Source: Segatella copri (GTDB lineage Bacteria; Bacteroidota; Bacteroidia; Bacteroidales; Bacteroidaceae). From it: a DNA stretch of 64,000 nucleotides. The position numbers and the translations under genes were made by a program. Under the pieces are notes generated by a model. That model was not told the DNA's origin and made no database searches. It worked only from the letters and a program-made list of their open reading frames with translations. The stretch spans positions 34,308-98,307 of the forward strand of contig NZ_JAHOEA010000006.1 of NCBI RefSeq assembly GCF_019127135.1, read 5' to 3'. Shown here piece by piece: positions 1-8,142 of this stretch (its first letter is position 1; each line of letters opens with the position of its first letter).

Positions 1-338
1 CGCACATCAATGGGATTATTCAACAGTCTGTTGCATACCACATTCACCAGTCTGTCCAATGACATCCCTGGCTTATAGTCGTCAAACAGTGTCGGATGCT
101 CCTTGATGAAACCTATCACGTTGTAGTTCTTCTGCTCTGGTGGCTGAAAACAGCACTTGCCATTGCCTGTGACAATAAACTTGTCGCCTCTCACTCGCTG
201 TCCATAACTGTCCACCTTTACATACGACGGATAGCGCAATCCATCTCGTTTGTTCAACTGATAGCCTGCGTCCACCAGCAGCTCCTGTATGTTCAGACGC
301 TGTAAGAAATCATTATATGTCAGTTCGTTGTTTGCCAT
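1..338 (-). CDS. ICE accessory protein, N-terminal 112 residues only (partial)
   Basis: The reading frame starts at 338 (ATG, reading left) and runs off the window. It begins MANNELTYNDFLQRLNIQEL and contains a patch reading FQPPEQKNYNVIGFIKEHPT, of the kind seen near the N-terminus of replication or toprim-related proteins on Bacteroides mobile elements. That resemblance is weak and I do not assign a function. It lies 12 bp downstream of the next gene in the leftward operon, so it is probably co-transcribed from the promoter at 2956-2963. Confidence 0.7.
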   Translation of the reverse strand, partial: MANNELTYNDFLQRLNIQELLVDAGYQLNKRDGLRYPSYVKVDSYGQRVRGDKFIVTGNGKCCFQPPEQKNYNVIGFIKEHPTLFDDYKPGMSLDRLVNVVCNRLLNNPIDV

Positions 339-350
339 AAGCGTATTCCG

Positions 351-1892
351 TTATAGTCCTTTCCCAATGTGAGGATGCAATACTTCTTGGTTCATGGCAG
401 CCTCAAAGTTTCTCGCCGCCACATCCATTGGCGTATCTACTCCTGGCTTGAAGTAGGGACGAGGTGGCGCAGGTGCTGCACCATGATGGTGGTCAACTAT
501 CACTACAGGTGCGCCATGTGGACGATGTAGCTCACTGCCTACTTCGGCAGCAACACCCAATCCTGCTAACAGTGCAGCTCCAATCTTGGTTCCCAAACTG
601 GTGCGGTCTTTCATATCAACCTCACCGAATATCTTGGAAAAAAGTTTCATGCGATGGTAGTCATCCACTGCCATGAACTTGTCATACTGCTTCTGCGTTA
701 TCTCGTGGCTTACTCGCTCACCGTTGATGATGGCTGTCATGCGGAATTTGCCTTCTTGCTCCGCTGGCTCCACTCGTATCTCACCAACAGTTACTTCTCT
801 GCCATGCATGACTTCACGGAACCACCCCTTGCTCTCGTCCAAGTCCTGCCCATCCACAATACCTACTTTATTGTTCATAGGTTCTTGCTGCACTTGCAGT
901 GGCTCAACGGTAGATTGCAACTGCATCCTGCCGTCCAACTCCTGTTGCACCTCTGGACGCAAACCGATATGGATGCGCTCCTTGCTGTTGAGCATATCCA
1001 TCGTTATCTTGTCGGTGAAATCGTCCTTGATGACATTATTCAATATATCCAGTCGTTTGGCTACAGATACTTGCTTGACAGAATTGTTGGTCAATGCCTT
1101 CAATTCATCGTCGGTCAAGTCATACACCATATCACTTTTGGTGCTTTCTGATTGGATGGTGAGTGTCTTTGCCTTCTCATCGATGATGATACCGTGTGAA
1201 GACAGGCATTCCTGCCATTGATCGTTGGAGAAATATACAGGTGAGCTTATCAGTTCCTTGTAGGGTTTGGCTGGCTCTTTGCTTCTTGGACGTGTCTCTA
1301 CAGGTGTCATCACGGCTTGCAGGTTTTGTAATACATCTGCTTGTGATGCTACTTGTTGCTGTCCTTTATAGTAAAAGCCATAGCCTCCAGAGGTTAGCTC
1401 TCCTGGTTTCAGCCTTCTGTCTGGTCTTTCCGCTACCATTGGTGCTCCTGCATAGAACATCTGTCCTCCGACTCTGCGTAGATGATAGCCGTCCTGCATT
1501 CTCGGTGTCCAACCTAAAAACTCTGGACTCCATCCTAACCGTCCGTATTCTCCAGTACCAATCCTATATCCATGCAGTCCCATAGCCACTCTTCCATTGG
1601 CATTTCTTGCATGGGCAAGGTTTCTCGGCATATAGAAGTCTTTGCCGATGATGCTGGTAAAGACATTGTACGCCTTCTTGTTGGCAGAGTTGGTTCCCCA
1701 ATCGGTCAATGCCAACATCTGTTTCTCGGTGAGGTTATAGGTCAGCAGTGGGGAGTCATGTCCCTGTACCACTAACTGATAACCGTCACCGTTGGCTATG
1801 ATATGGGCTTGCATGCCATTGCGCATCAAGATGTCACGCATCTCTGGCTGCAAGTCCATCTGTCTTGGATTCAAGTTCTTTCTTATCGCCAT
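351..1892 (-). CDS. ICE-encoded hypothetical protein with threefold internal repeat
   Basis: This 513-residue soluble-looking protein has no signal peptide or membrane segment. Three related units can be seen: around residues 30-85 (YNLTEKQMLALTD, then TSIIGKDF), 235-310 (YDLTDDELKALTN, then NNVIKDDF) and 385-430 (HEITQKQYDKFMA, then SKIFGEVD). Each has a short beta-rich lead, an [HY][DEN][IL]T-x-[KD][EQ] helix and a second helix. The middle is Gly/Tyr/Arg rich and the tail is His/Pro rich. DUF4099/DUF3945-type proteins on these ICEs have comparable repeats, but the assignment is tentative. It is the third gene of a leftward operon. Function unknown. Confidence 0.7.
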   Translation of the reverse strand: MAIRKNLNPRQMDLQPEMRDILMRNGMQAHIIANGDGYQLVVQGHDSPLLTYNLTEKQMLALTDWGTNSANKKAYNVFTSIIGKDFYMPRNLAHARNANGRVAMGLHGYRIGTGEYGRLGWSPEFLGWTPRMQDGYHLRRVGGQMFYAGAPMVAERPDRRLKPGELTSGGYGFYYKGQQQVASQADVLQNLQAVMTPVETRPRSKEPAKPYKELISSPVYFSNDQWQECLSSHGIIIDEKAKTLTIQSESTKSDMVYDLTDDELKALTNNSVKQVSVAKRLDILNNVIKDDFTDKITMDMLNSKERIHIGLRPEVQQELDGRMQLQSTVEPLQVQQEPMNNKVGIVDGQDLDESKGWFREVMHGREVTVGEIRVEPAEQEGKFRMTAIINGERVSHEITQKQYDKFMAVDDYHRMKLFSKIFGEVDMKDRTSLGTKIGAALLAGLGVAAEVGSELHRPHGAPVVIVDHHHGAAPAPPRPYFKPGVDTPMDVAARNFEAAMNQEVLHPHIGKGL

Positions 1893-1904
1893 AGCATGAT
1901 TGTA

Positions 1905-2129
1905 TTAAGCGTTCTCTTTTTCCATTCCTTGCTCTAACAGTTCGTCTTTGTACTTCACAAACTGTTCCGCACTCTCGTTGCCGATGCACAGGGCGTGTTC
2001 CTTGCAGTATTCCTCATACTCGTTCTGCCATTCCTCACTGAAATGGTTCACATAATCAAGCCAACCATATTCGCCGCTCTGCATCTTCTCTACGAGAATG
2101 TCTTCTGTATAATAAGGTCCTTTTCTCAT
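1905..2129 (-). CDS. Small acidic hypothetical protein
   Basis: A 74-residue frame rich in Glu and Tyr (MRKGPYYTEDILVEKMQSGE...), with no signal peptide or membrane segment. It sits 26 bp after the DUF4099-type gene and 12 bp before the 513-residue gene, in the same leftward direction, which supports it being real. No family recognised. Confidence 0.55.
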   Translation of the reverse strand: MRKGPYYTEDILVEKMQSGEYGWLDYVNHFSEEWQNEYEEYCKEHALCIGNESAEQFVKYKDELLEQGMEKENA

Positions 2130-2155
2130 TTCTTCCCTAAGTTTGATGTTTCACT

Positions 2156-2914
2156 TTACTTTCTTGCAACGACAGAAGCATGTCTTCCTGCTGCTTTTTT
2201 CTGCTCATTCCACAGTTCTTCGGTATATTCCTCCTCTGGAACATAGTCAAGATTACCGTCATCATCCATTACCCAACAGCCATAGATGCCGAAGGTGTAT
2301 TTGTCCCACTCTCGCTTGCCCTCCTTGCGCCACTGTTCACCATCACCGTTGGCGAAGCGGATGCCAGTATCACTCTTCAGGTCGATGCCTACGGTCACAG
2401 GCTCGTCTTCTACGGCAAATGTCAGTGCCTCGCCATTTTGGATGCTCTTTAGTTCTGTTCCTCCAAGACAGAGTTCGTCAGATAGCACCTGCAAGTTTCT
2501 ACCAATCACTGGTGTCGGCACTGCCATAACCTGATTGGTCTCTCTGTCAATCTGTACAAAAGCCTTGACATGTGTGCCATCTGGTATATCCACATCTGCC
2601 ACCACAGCCTTGCCCTGCTTCAACAGTTCCTGCTGCTCCTTGGTGAATTTGTCCAATGGGGCATACTTCAACACAGGATAGAACATCACATCCACGTTTC
2701 CATCTGCCATTCTTACCAAGGCGAATCGGGTTCTGCTCTTGATACTGTAACCCTCGTTTACTTCCATGCTCACAGGCAATACTGGCGATGGACGACCATT
2801 GCTGATGTCATCCAAGGCATGCATCGGCAGGTCTTCTATCATCTCATGGGTAAGACCGAACTTTGCAAGTGTCTGATACGGCACTTCGCTTTCTTCAAAT
2901 GAGTTTCTTTTCAT
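2156..2914 (-). CDS. DUF4099/DUF3945-type ICE protein
   Basis: A 252-residue protein. Residues 8-75 (SEVPYQTLAKFGLTHEMIED, then RLSPV-like PVSMEVNEGYSIKSRTRF) fit the DUF4099 pattern in which a leading helix is followed by a statement of 'leave the module closed or open' strands. Residues 85-165 (LDKFTKEQQELLKQGKAVVA ... FVQIDRETNQVMAVP) fit DUF3945, a domain common on Bacteroides ICEs with no known biochemical role. The C-terminal 80 residues are acidic and end in a basic tail. It is the first gene of the leftward operon, just below the promoter at 2956-2963. Confidence 0.65.
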   Translation of the reverse strand: MKRNSFEESEVPYQTLAKFGLTHEMIEDLPMHALDDISNGRPSPVLPVSMEVNEGYSIKSRTRFALVRMADGNVDVMFYPVLKYAPLDKFTKEQQELLKQGKAVVADVDIPDGTHVKAFVQIDRETNQVMAVPTPVIGRNLQVLSDELCLGGTELKSIQNGEALTFAVEDEPVTVGIDLKSDTGIRFANGDGEQWRKEGKREWDKYTFGIYGCWVMDDDGNLDYVPEEEYTEELWNEQKKAAGRHASVVARK

Positions 2915-2955
2915 ATTCTGATTATATTTTGAATGATACTTTGCATATAGCCATG

Positions 2956-2963
2956 CAAAGATA
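2956..2963 (-). promoter_or_regulatory. Bacteroidetes -7 box for the leftward ICE accessory operon
   Basis: Read leftward the bases are TATCTTTG, a full match to TAnnTTTG. Transcription would start near 2948, about 34 bases before the ATG at 2914. The shared 25-bp element at 3042-3066 lies 78 bp upstream. Confidence 0.65.
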
Positions 2964-3041
2964 GCCCAAGAGTAATGAATACAAGAAAGCCTACGTTCTT
3001 CTGCCCAATCTTTTCCATTTTATTATGATTATATCATCATT

Positions 3042-3066
3042 TCATACTCTCAATCATACTTTAATC
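3042..3066 (-). promoter_or_regulatory. Putative ICE operator, copy 1 of 2
   Basis: A 25-bp sequence identical to 32131-32155. Read leftward it contains AGTATGA twice, with start-to-start spacing of 12 bp. Both copies lie the same distance upstream of a leftward ICE promoter. This fits an activator or repressor site that co-regulates the two ICE transcripts. The regulator is not identified. The surrounding region 2915-3131 otherwise holds only the divergent promoters. Confidence 0.55.
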
Positions 3067-3119
3067 TTATTTTATGTTATACTTTTACTGCATCGTGTAT
3101 CACTCTTGATTTCTTTCCC

Positions 3120-3127
3120 TAACTTTG
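3120..3127 (+). promoter_or_regulatory. -7 box for the M23 peptidase gene
   Basis: TAACTTTG matches TAnnTTTG. It ends only four bases before the annotated ATG at 3132, so transcription should begin about at the ATG. The message is then leaderless, or translation starts at the second Met at 3147. Confidence 0.55.
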
Positions 3128-3131
3128 CACT

Positions 3132-3755
3132 ATGAATAGGAAAATAATGGCATTATGGGCAATAAGTTGTCTGGCGGTATCGAGTGCGAAGGCGCAGTTC
3201 AATACCGTCAGCGATAACGCATGCCGTTACAAAGTCAAGAAAGTGGAGGAGATGTTTCTGCCTCCTGCAAATAATCAGGTAGATTTCGTCACGGCAAATC
3301 TGCCACAACAGGAAACAGATTCTGTGGATAACAAACAAAAACAGTGGACAAGTAGCTATCCAAGCTTCACTTATCCACTGAAATCAATCAAAGTCACCAG
3401 TCCTTATGGCTATCGTCGTGACCCTTTTACAGGTAAACTATCATGGCACAACGGTTTGGATCTTCGTGCGAAGAACGAACCTGCCTATGCTATGATGGAT
3501 GGTATTGTCGAAAAGGTAGGGTATGACAATCGTTCTGGTAACTATGTTACATTGCGGCATGGCAATTACCACGTCAGCTATTGTCATTTGTCTTCTATCA
3601 TAGTTCGTAAAGGAGAATATGTTTATCCCGGTATCATTGTTGGAGTCACTGGCAATACCGGTCGTAGTACTGGCAGTCATCTCCACCTTACATGCAAAAA
3701 GGGTGGCAGGAGTATCAATCCTACCATCCTTTTGAAAATTATTGAGAGTATATAA
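3132..3755 (+). CDS. M23-family peptidoglycan endopeptidase
   Basis: A 207-residue exported protein. Residues 1-21 form a signal peptide ending SSAKAQ. The LytM/M23 domain covers about 85-205: the zinc motif HNGLD begins near residue 107 and the second motif SHLHL is near 183, so both metal-ligand sets are intact. M23 enzymes cut peptide cross-links in the cell wall. On a conjugative element the usual role is to open the wall locally for the mating channel. It is transcribed away from the accessory operon. The start is uncertain because the promoter lies so close: Met1 at 3132 keeps the basic N-region of the signal peptide and is preferred. Confidence 0.9.
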   Translation: MNRKIMALWAISCLAVSSAKAQFNTVSDNACRYKVKKVEEMFLPPANNQVDFVTANLPQQETDSVDNKQKQWTSSYPSFTYPLKSIKVTSPYGYRRDPFTGKLSWHNGLDLRAKNEPAYAMMDGIVEKVGYDNRSGNYVTLRHGNYHVSYCHLSSIIVRKGEYVYPGIIVGVTGNTGRSTGSHLHLTCKKGGRSINPTILLKIIESI

Positions 3756-3827
3756 CTTTTAAGAACGAAAAAACTTTTTTATCATTGTTGTACAATAAAC
3801 CACGTATATATATGTGATAGATGGTAT

Positions 3828-4781
3828 TTATTTTATGTAATCCATATAAATATGTAGTGCAGAAAAATTTTCTGTAGAAAGTAAAGACAGCAAAGAAAAT
3901 AGTATGGTTAAAATAATTCCTATCATTGATAGGGTTAATGATTGTGTGTTGCGGTTGTTCTCTTCAGTTAACTTATTTTTTGTGATTATTATAGAATCTG
4001 CAATAATCGAGAGATGGCGAATAACAGCCTCTTGCTTTGATACGTCTAATTTTTTGGAAGAATTATGTAAAAACATGAGGGAATCTCGTTCCTTTCCTGT
4101 AACATTCATAAGATACTCAACGTCCTTTTCTTCTTCCAATATGGGCTTGACAATAGAGTAAACCTTTTGGCAACGCTCTTTTATTATCTGAGACAAATCT
4201 TGATTGTTTATTGATTCTATGCACACTTCGCAAATAACATTCAATAAATCTATAAATGTGTCTTTTTTACTTGTATAGTTTGTATAGAATCTGAATAAAT
4301 CATTTCTTGTATTGTATCGTCCTTGATAGATGGCGATTATTAAATTTTGAGGTTTGTCTAATTCTTTATTCTGTGTTTTTTCATTCGAGTTTTTCGATGA
4401 AAAAGGAAATATATAGATGAAACATATGATGAAAGAAACAAAAATCGCAAGCCCAAATGCATTTATATAGGAAATCACATTAGGTTTTGTTCTTGCTAGT
4501 GTTGTGTATAAAAATAAAAACAACATTGAAATTAATATTGTTATACAAGATCTTACTATATTAGGCTGAGTATTAAAACACCAGGTTATCATAACGGAAA
4601 ATATAAAAATGCCAATCCACGAACAAACAGTATATCCCAATAGAAATAAATTTACTATTCCCAATGTTTGTAAAACTGTAAATACAACAAAAGCAGCAAA
4701 TGCGATAATTATCGCATTTGCAAGTGTTATGGTTCTTTCTTTTTTTATTTTATTTAATATATCGAATTTCGGTAACAGCAT
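3828..4781 (-). CDS. Multi-pass membrane protein of unknown function
   Basis: This 317-residue protein has about four hydrophobic helices in residues 20-125, a soluble middle part (130-270) rich in Lys, Asn and Ile, and one more helix near 283-305. No catalytic motif is seen. It is the last gene of the UpxY-led cargo operon, about 60 bp after the BACON-like fragment, and is strongly AT-rich like its neighbours and unlike the tra genes. It could be an effector or partner of the kinase/phosphatase pair upstream, but that rests on position only. Confidence 0.65.
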   Translation of the reverse strand: MLLPKFDILNKIKKERTITLANAIIIAFAAFVVFTVLQTLGIVNLFLLGYTVCSWIGIFIFSVMITWCFNTQPNIVRSCITILISMLFLFLYTTLARTKPNVISYINAFGLAIFVSFIICFIYIFPFSSKNSNEKTQNKELDKPQNLIIAIYQGRYNTRNDLFRFYTNYTSKKDTFIDLLNVICEVCIESINNQDLSQIIKERCQKVYSIVKPILEEEKDVEYLMNVTGKERDSLMFLHNSSKKLDVSKQEAVIRHLSIIADSIIITKNKLTEENNRNTQSLTLSMIGIILTILFSLLSLLSTENFSALHIYMDYIK

Positions 4782-4844
4782 GGTATGTCCTTAATTTTTT
4801 TCGTATATTATTAGCTCATTTTTTGTTTGCCTAAAATAATAAGG

Positions 4845-5447
4845 CTATTTCTGCAAGATAGTTATTTTCTTTACTTCTCCTAAACATCCAACCTCTATCT
4901 CGCCAATTCTTTTTTGGGAGGTATTATTTTTTGTAGACTCTACGACAATCTCATCATAATTATTTCTTGAAACGATTACCCATTTAGGAAATGCAAGCAA
5001 TTCCCAATCTCTATTACAAGTTATTTTTACTTTTTTATATTCACCACCTTTACTTTTAAATGAAAGGAACTTATCACTTAAAGATATTGTAGTACAAATT
5101 GTATTAGGCAATGATGAAAGTGAATCGTTAAGTGCCTCAGATTTCTTGCACAAATCTACTATAGACGACCATTCTGGTATCATTTTCTTTATTTCAGAAA
5201 TTAATTTTTTGAAGTCTCCTATAATATTAGTTCTTTTATTATAACACTCTACAGACGTTGATAATTTATCACCGCAATACAAACGAAGTATAGTGTTTTC
5301 ATCTGTTAAATCATAATTATAAGGTTCTACTTTTTTTAGCCTGTAATTATTGACAGCTTCCTTTAGCTTTTCAAATGAAGATTCATGATATTCGAAAGTA
5401 CTTCTATATAGAATGGTATCTATATTATATACTTTTATCTGGCGCAC
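4845..5447 (-). pseudogene. 5'-truncated BACON-like protein fragment
   Basis: The open frame encodes about 200 residues, but its only start is a GTG inside the terminal inverted repeat of the IS, so the native N-terminus is missing. Residues about 145-200 look like a BACON domain: TCNRDWELLAFPKWVIVS is followed by a strand pattern ending KKITILQ. BACON domains are beta-sandwich modules of Bacteroidetes surface or periplasmic proteins. The fragment follows a broken Ser/Thr kinase, a radical SAM gene and the IS on the same strand. It may be the far end of that kinase, split by the insertions, or a separate gene that lost its front. Confidence 0.6.
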
Positions 5448-5480
5448 CCGACAAACCCTGTGGAGTAGGCCGTGCAGATG

Positions 5481-6569
5481 CTAACCCAAAACTGTTGCTA
5501 AACGATACATGAAGAATGGTATGTCTATGACTCCTTTTACTTGTGCACGAAAGCATTTGATCTTTGAGTTCAACGATTCAGCTGAAGCGTTAGTCTTACG
5601 TCCGTCAAAGTAGTTCAGGATTTCATCCTCATAGAATCTGATGGTATCGCGTACGGACTTGATTTCACGCAGAGTGCATGAAGCCACTTTCTCATACCAC
5701 CCCTTGAAATTCTGTTTGGCAGTCTCCTTTGTGAGTTTCTTGTTTCTGAATATGGCTCTAAGGGAGTTGATCAGATTGTATGCTTCTTCAAGTTTTGGGT
5801 AGAGTGCGAAAAGTATCTTCGCACGCTTTTTCTGCGTTGCGCTCCACTTCTCTCGGCTCATGGACAATTGCTTGCGACATCGTGTCTGTGCCTCTACAAG
5901 AGTCTCGCCATTTTCAAGCCTTTTGGGTTCAAAGCGAGTGTTCAGCCTCATAGGCTTTCTTCCACGCTTGCTCTTCTTCCAGTTCTTCCCATGCCTTTTC
6001 CTCATTCGCTCGCGGTAAGCCTTTCTCTGCGCTGCCAGATTTTCGAGGTATTTGCGAAACTCTGCCTTCTGTCTGTTCACCTCCTTTACGGCTTTTCGTT
6101 TCAGGCGCAGACGTATCTCTTCGCAGCCCTCTCCACCGCGTTTTACGACATGGAAGCAGTCACGTATGACTGTGGCTTTAGGGAATGCCTCTCGGGCTAT
6201 GACACGCATGCAATCTGAGAGATCCATCGTGATATTCTCAACCATTTCACGCTTATCTGCAGGTAGTTGCATGAGAACCTTCAGTACGTCAGCAGGATTC
6301 GTTCCCTTGACTACTGCTATGATTGCACCCTTGCGACCATGGGCATCCTTGTTGTGAACGATAGTGTACAGTTCGCCCTGGAGGGAGGTCTCGTCTATGC
6401 CTTGCTCCTTACCTACGTTTTGCGGAATAAGAATCCACTTAGATGCGTGATCCTTCTGCTCCCACGTCTCGAAGTTACTCAGGGTGTCCTTGTATCTTTT
6501 GGCAAACGTGGAGCTGTTAATCATGTACGTATAACCAATCTGACGAGCGGTTATCGTCTCAGAGTCCAT
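5481..6569 (-). CDS. ISAon1/ISL3-family transposase, DDE domain
   Basis: A 362-residue protein. The ISL3 DDE signature is clear at about residues 95-130: MDLSDCMRVIAREAFPKA leads into RDCFHVVKRGGEG. The C-terminal third contains YEDEILNYFDGRKTNASAES, which provides the last acidic residue and the ASAES-type motif of the family. The start at 6569 overlaps the upstream gene by 11 bp (ATGGACTCTGA), suggesting translational coupling. The T-run upstream would give a -1 shift into the wrong frame, so a fused product is not supported. The gene appears intact. Confidence 0.88.
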   Translation of the reverse strand: MDSETITARQIGYTYMINSSTFAKRYKDTLSNFETWEQKDHASKWILIPQNVGKEQGIDETSLQGELYTIVHNKDAHGRKGAIIAVVKGTNPADVLKVLMQLPADKREMVENITMDLSDCMRVIAREAFPKATVIRDCFHVVKRGGEGCEEIRLRLKRKAVKEVNRQKAEFRKYLENLAAQRKAYRERMRKRHGKNWKKSKRGRKPMRLNTRFEPKRLENGETLVEAQTRCRKQLSMSREKWSATQKKRAKILFALYPKLEEAYNLINSLRAIFRNKKLTKETAKQNFKGWYEKVASCTLREIKSVRDTIRFYEDEILNYFDGRKTNASAESLNSKIKCFRAQVKGVIDIPFFMYRLATVLG

Positions 6570-6960
6570 TCGCCCTCTTTAAAAAAAGCGCGAAATCCTT
6601 CGCGTATCGAGTGCCCTTATGCTTCAGTTCAAACTCCTTGTCAAGGTCAACACTTCTTGTTGTGCCATCCGGCATTGTCCAGCGCCTTCTTCGTATGTGA
6701 AGTACCGCCTTCTTGTCTCGGGCTGGATAGTCAAGTAAACATGATTCTTCCCCAAAACCATTGCTCACGGAATCCTTCATGTCTGGTGTGCGATTGTCGC
6801 GCTCATCCAGATAGATGTGAAGCTCTGTTGTGTAAAGAACATCCTTGTCCAAAGTACGCTGTGTTGCAAAGTCTGTCACCTCAAAATACTTAAGAACTCC
6901 TTCGGGGAGGAAATATGAGGCGAGGCCTTCATACATGTTTATATTGTCATTCTGATTCAT
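6559..6960 (-). CDS. ISAon1-type transposase N-terminal region protein
   Basis: A 133-residue protein. Residues 12-30 read LASYFLPEGVLKYFEVTDF, a pattern typical of the separate N-terminal protein of ISAon1 elements. The motif VLHIRRRRWTMPDG near 85-98 and the ending KGTRYAKDFALFLKR also fit. The protein probably supplies DNA-end recognition for the DDE protein encoded just downstream. A -7 box (read leftward TACCTTTG, 6965-6972) ends five bases before the ATG, which suggests a leaderless message. Confidence 0.82.
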   Translation of the reverse strand: MNQNDNINMYEGLASYFLPEGVLKYFEVTDFATQRTLDKDVLYTTELHIYLDERDNRTPDMKDSVSNGFGEESCLLDYPARDKKAVLHIRRRRWTMPDGTTRSVDLDKEFELKHKGTRYAKDFALFLKRANGL

Positions 6961-7113
6961 AGTGCAAAGGTACTACTTTTGGACAATCATGTATCGTTTG
7001 GCAACATAGTTTTTGGGTTAGCATCTGCACAGCCCTCCACAGGGTTTGTCGGGTGCGCCGTTTTTTGACCTAATGCGTTATCGGCTCTGCGTCTATGCGT
7101 CTGGCACTTTTAA

Positions 7114-8097
7114 TCATTTTTTTTTGAATTTATTATATGTGTTAGCTAACTGTCCACAAGCCGCGTTAATCTTTCTGCCATGAGAAACTCTTATAGTAAC
7201 TTCAAGTCCTGCTTGCTCTAATTGATGTTTGAATGCAACTATTTCCCGTTTCTGTGGTGCTTTAATTCTTGAATTGCTTGTTGGGTTGTATTGTAACACG
7301 TTAATCATAACTTTTTTGCCCCGAAACCATTTTGCAAGTTGTCTTACATCTGAGGGCCGGTCATTTATACCCGGTAAAAGCAAATACGCAAAGACAATTT
7401 TGCGATTATGCCTTTCAGAATAGGATAAGGCTTGCTTAACAACATCTTCAATAGCATATATGCGCATGTGAGGAATAATACGATTTCTTGCAGATTGTGT
7501 TGCTGCGTGTAAAGATATTGTCAACTGAATTTTAAGATGTTCCTCGCGCAATTTTTTTAATTGATCGACCGGACCAACTGTTGATATGGTAATGCCGTCG
7601 GTTGGAAAGTTGAGCCCATATCTATCTCGGAGAATATGGATTGCTTTTATCAAGTTGTCATAATTGAATAAAGGCTCTCCCATACCCATAAAAACGATAC
7701 GGTTTACTTTTCGACGCAACAATATAATCTGTTGTACGATTTCTGACGATGTTAGATTACGAACAAAGCCATTTCGCCCGGACTCACAAAAAATACAACC
7801 AACAGGACAACCGACTTGTGTGCTCACGCAAACAGTTCCACCATCTCGCCGCTTGATAAAAACCGTTTCAATGTATTTGTTGTCTTTCAGTTCGTAAACA
7901 TACTTTTCAGTATCACTGCTTTTGCAAATATTTTTTACCAACATTGATAGATTTTTTTTGCGTGGTAATTGCTTATATAATTCTTCATATAAGGCTTTTG
8001 CTTCATTCTCGCCAATAACTTCCGACATTTCTTTGTAAGTAAATCCGTATGGATCATTCCGTACTTCCGCAGGCGTATATTTAGGTAAACGTTTCAT
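7114..8097 (-). CDS. RlmN/Cfr-family radical SAM 23S rRNA methyltransferase-like protein
   Basis: The start at 8097 has a good ribosome site (GAAAGGATATAAAA then ATG), giving about 327 residues. The radical SAM cluster motif CxxxCxxC is seen in VGCPVGCIFCESG. GMGEPL and ISLHAATQSARNRIIP fit the RlmN/Cfr core, and AACGQL near the end carries the second catalytic Cys. Family members methylate A2503 of 23S rRNA or the modified tRNA site: RlmN at C2, Cfr at C8. Which this is cannot be told from motifs alone. The N-terminal accessory domain is short and divergent, unlike a housekeeping RlmN. A continuous frame joins it to the kinase fragment upstream, but the internal start makes a separate protein more likely. 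Confidence 0.8.
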   Translation of the reverse strand: MKRLPKYTPAEVRNDPYGFTYKEMSEVIGENEAKALYEELYKQLPRKKNLSMLVKNICKSSDTEKYVYELKDNKYIETVFIKRRDGGTVCVSTQVGCPVGCIFCESGRNGFVRNLTSSEIVQQIILLRRKVNRIVFMGMGEPLFNYDNLIKAIHILRDRYGLNFPTDGITISTVGPVDQLKKLREEHLKIQLTISLHAATQSARNRIIPHMRIYAIEDVVKQALSYSERHNRKIVFAYLLLPGINDRPSDVRQLAKWFRGKKVMINVLQYNPTSNSRIKAPQKREIVAFKHQLEQAGLEVTIRVSHGRKINAACGQLANTYNKFKKK

Positions 8098-8142
8098 TTT
8101 TATATCCTTTCTTCTAAATAATAAAAGTTTGTTTTTGTGTAT

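Larger units (their letters stand above)
5441..7059 (-). mobile_element. ISAon1/ISL3-type insertion sequence, intact, 1619 bp
   Basis: The ends are long imperfect inverted repeats: 5441-5512 against 6987-7059, both beginning GGCGCACCCGACAAACCCTG when read inward. Inside are two overlapping leftward genes for an N-terminal protein and a DDE transposase. The transposase stop codon at 5481 lies inside the left repeat. The flanks at 5433-5440 and 7060-7067 do not match, so no target duplication is seen. The loss may reflect recombination or deletion after insertion. Confidence 0.88.

Noticed and set aside
6559..6600. Programmed -1 frameshift joining the two IS genes at a T7 run
   Set aside because: The slippery run exists, but a -1 shift leads to a stop within ten codons; the transposase is in the +1 frame and overlaps by ATGGACTCTGA, which fits coupled translation.
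5433..7067. Target-site duplication at the IS ends
   Set aside because: The 8 bases on each side do not match.
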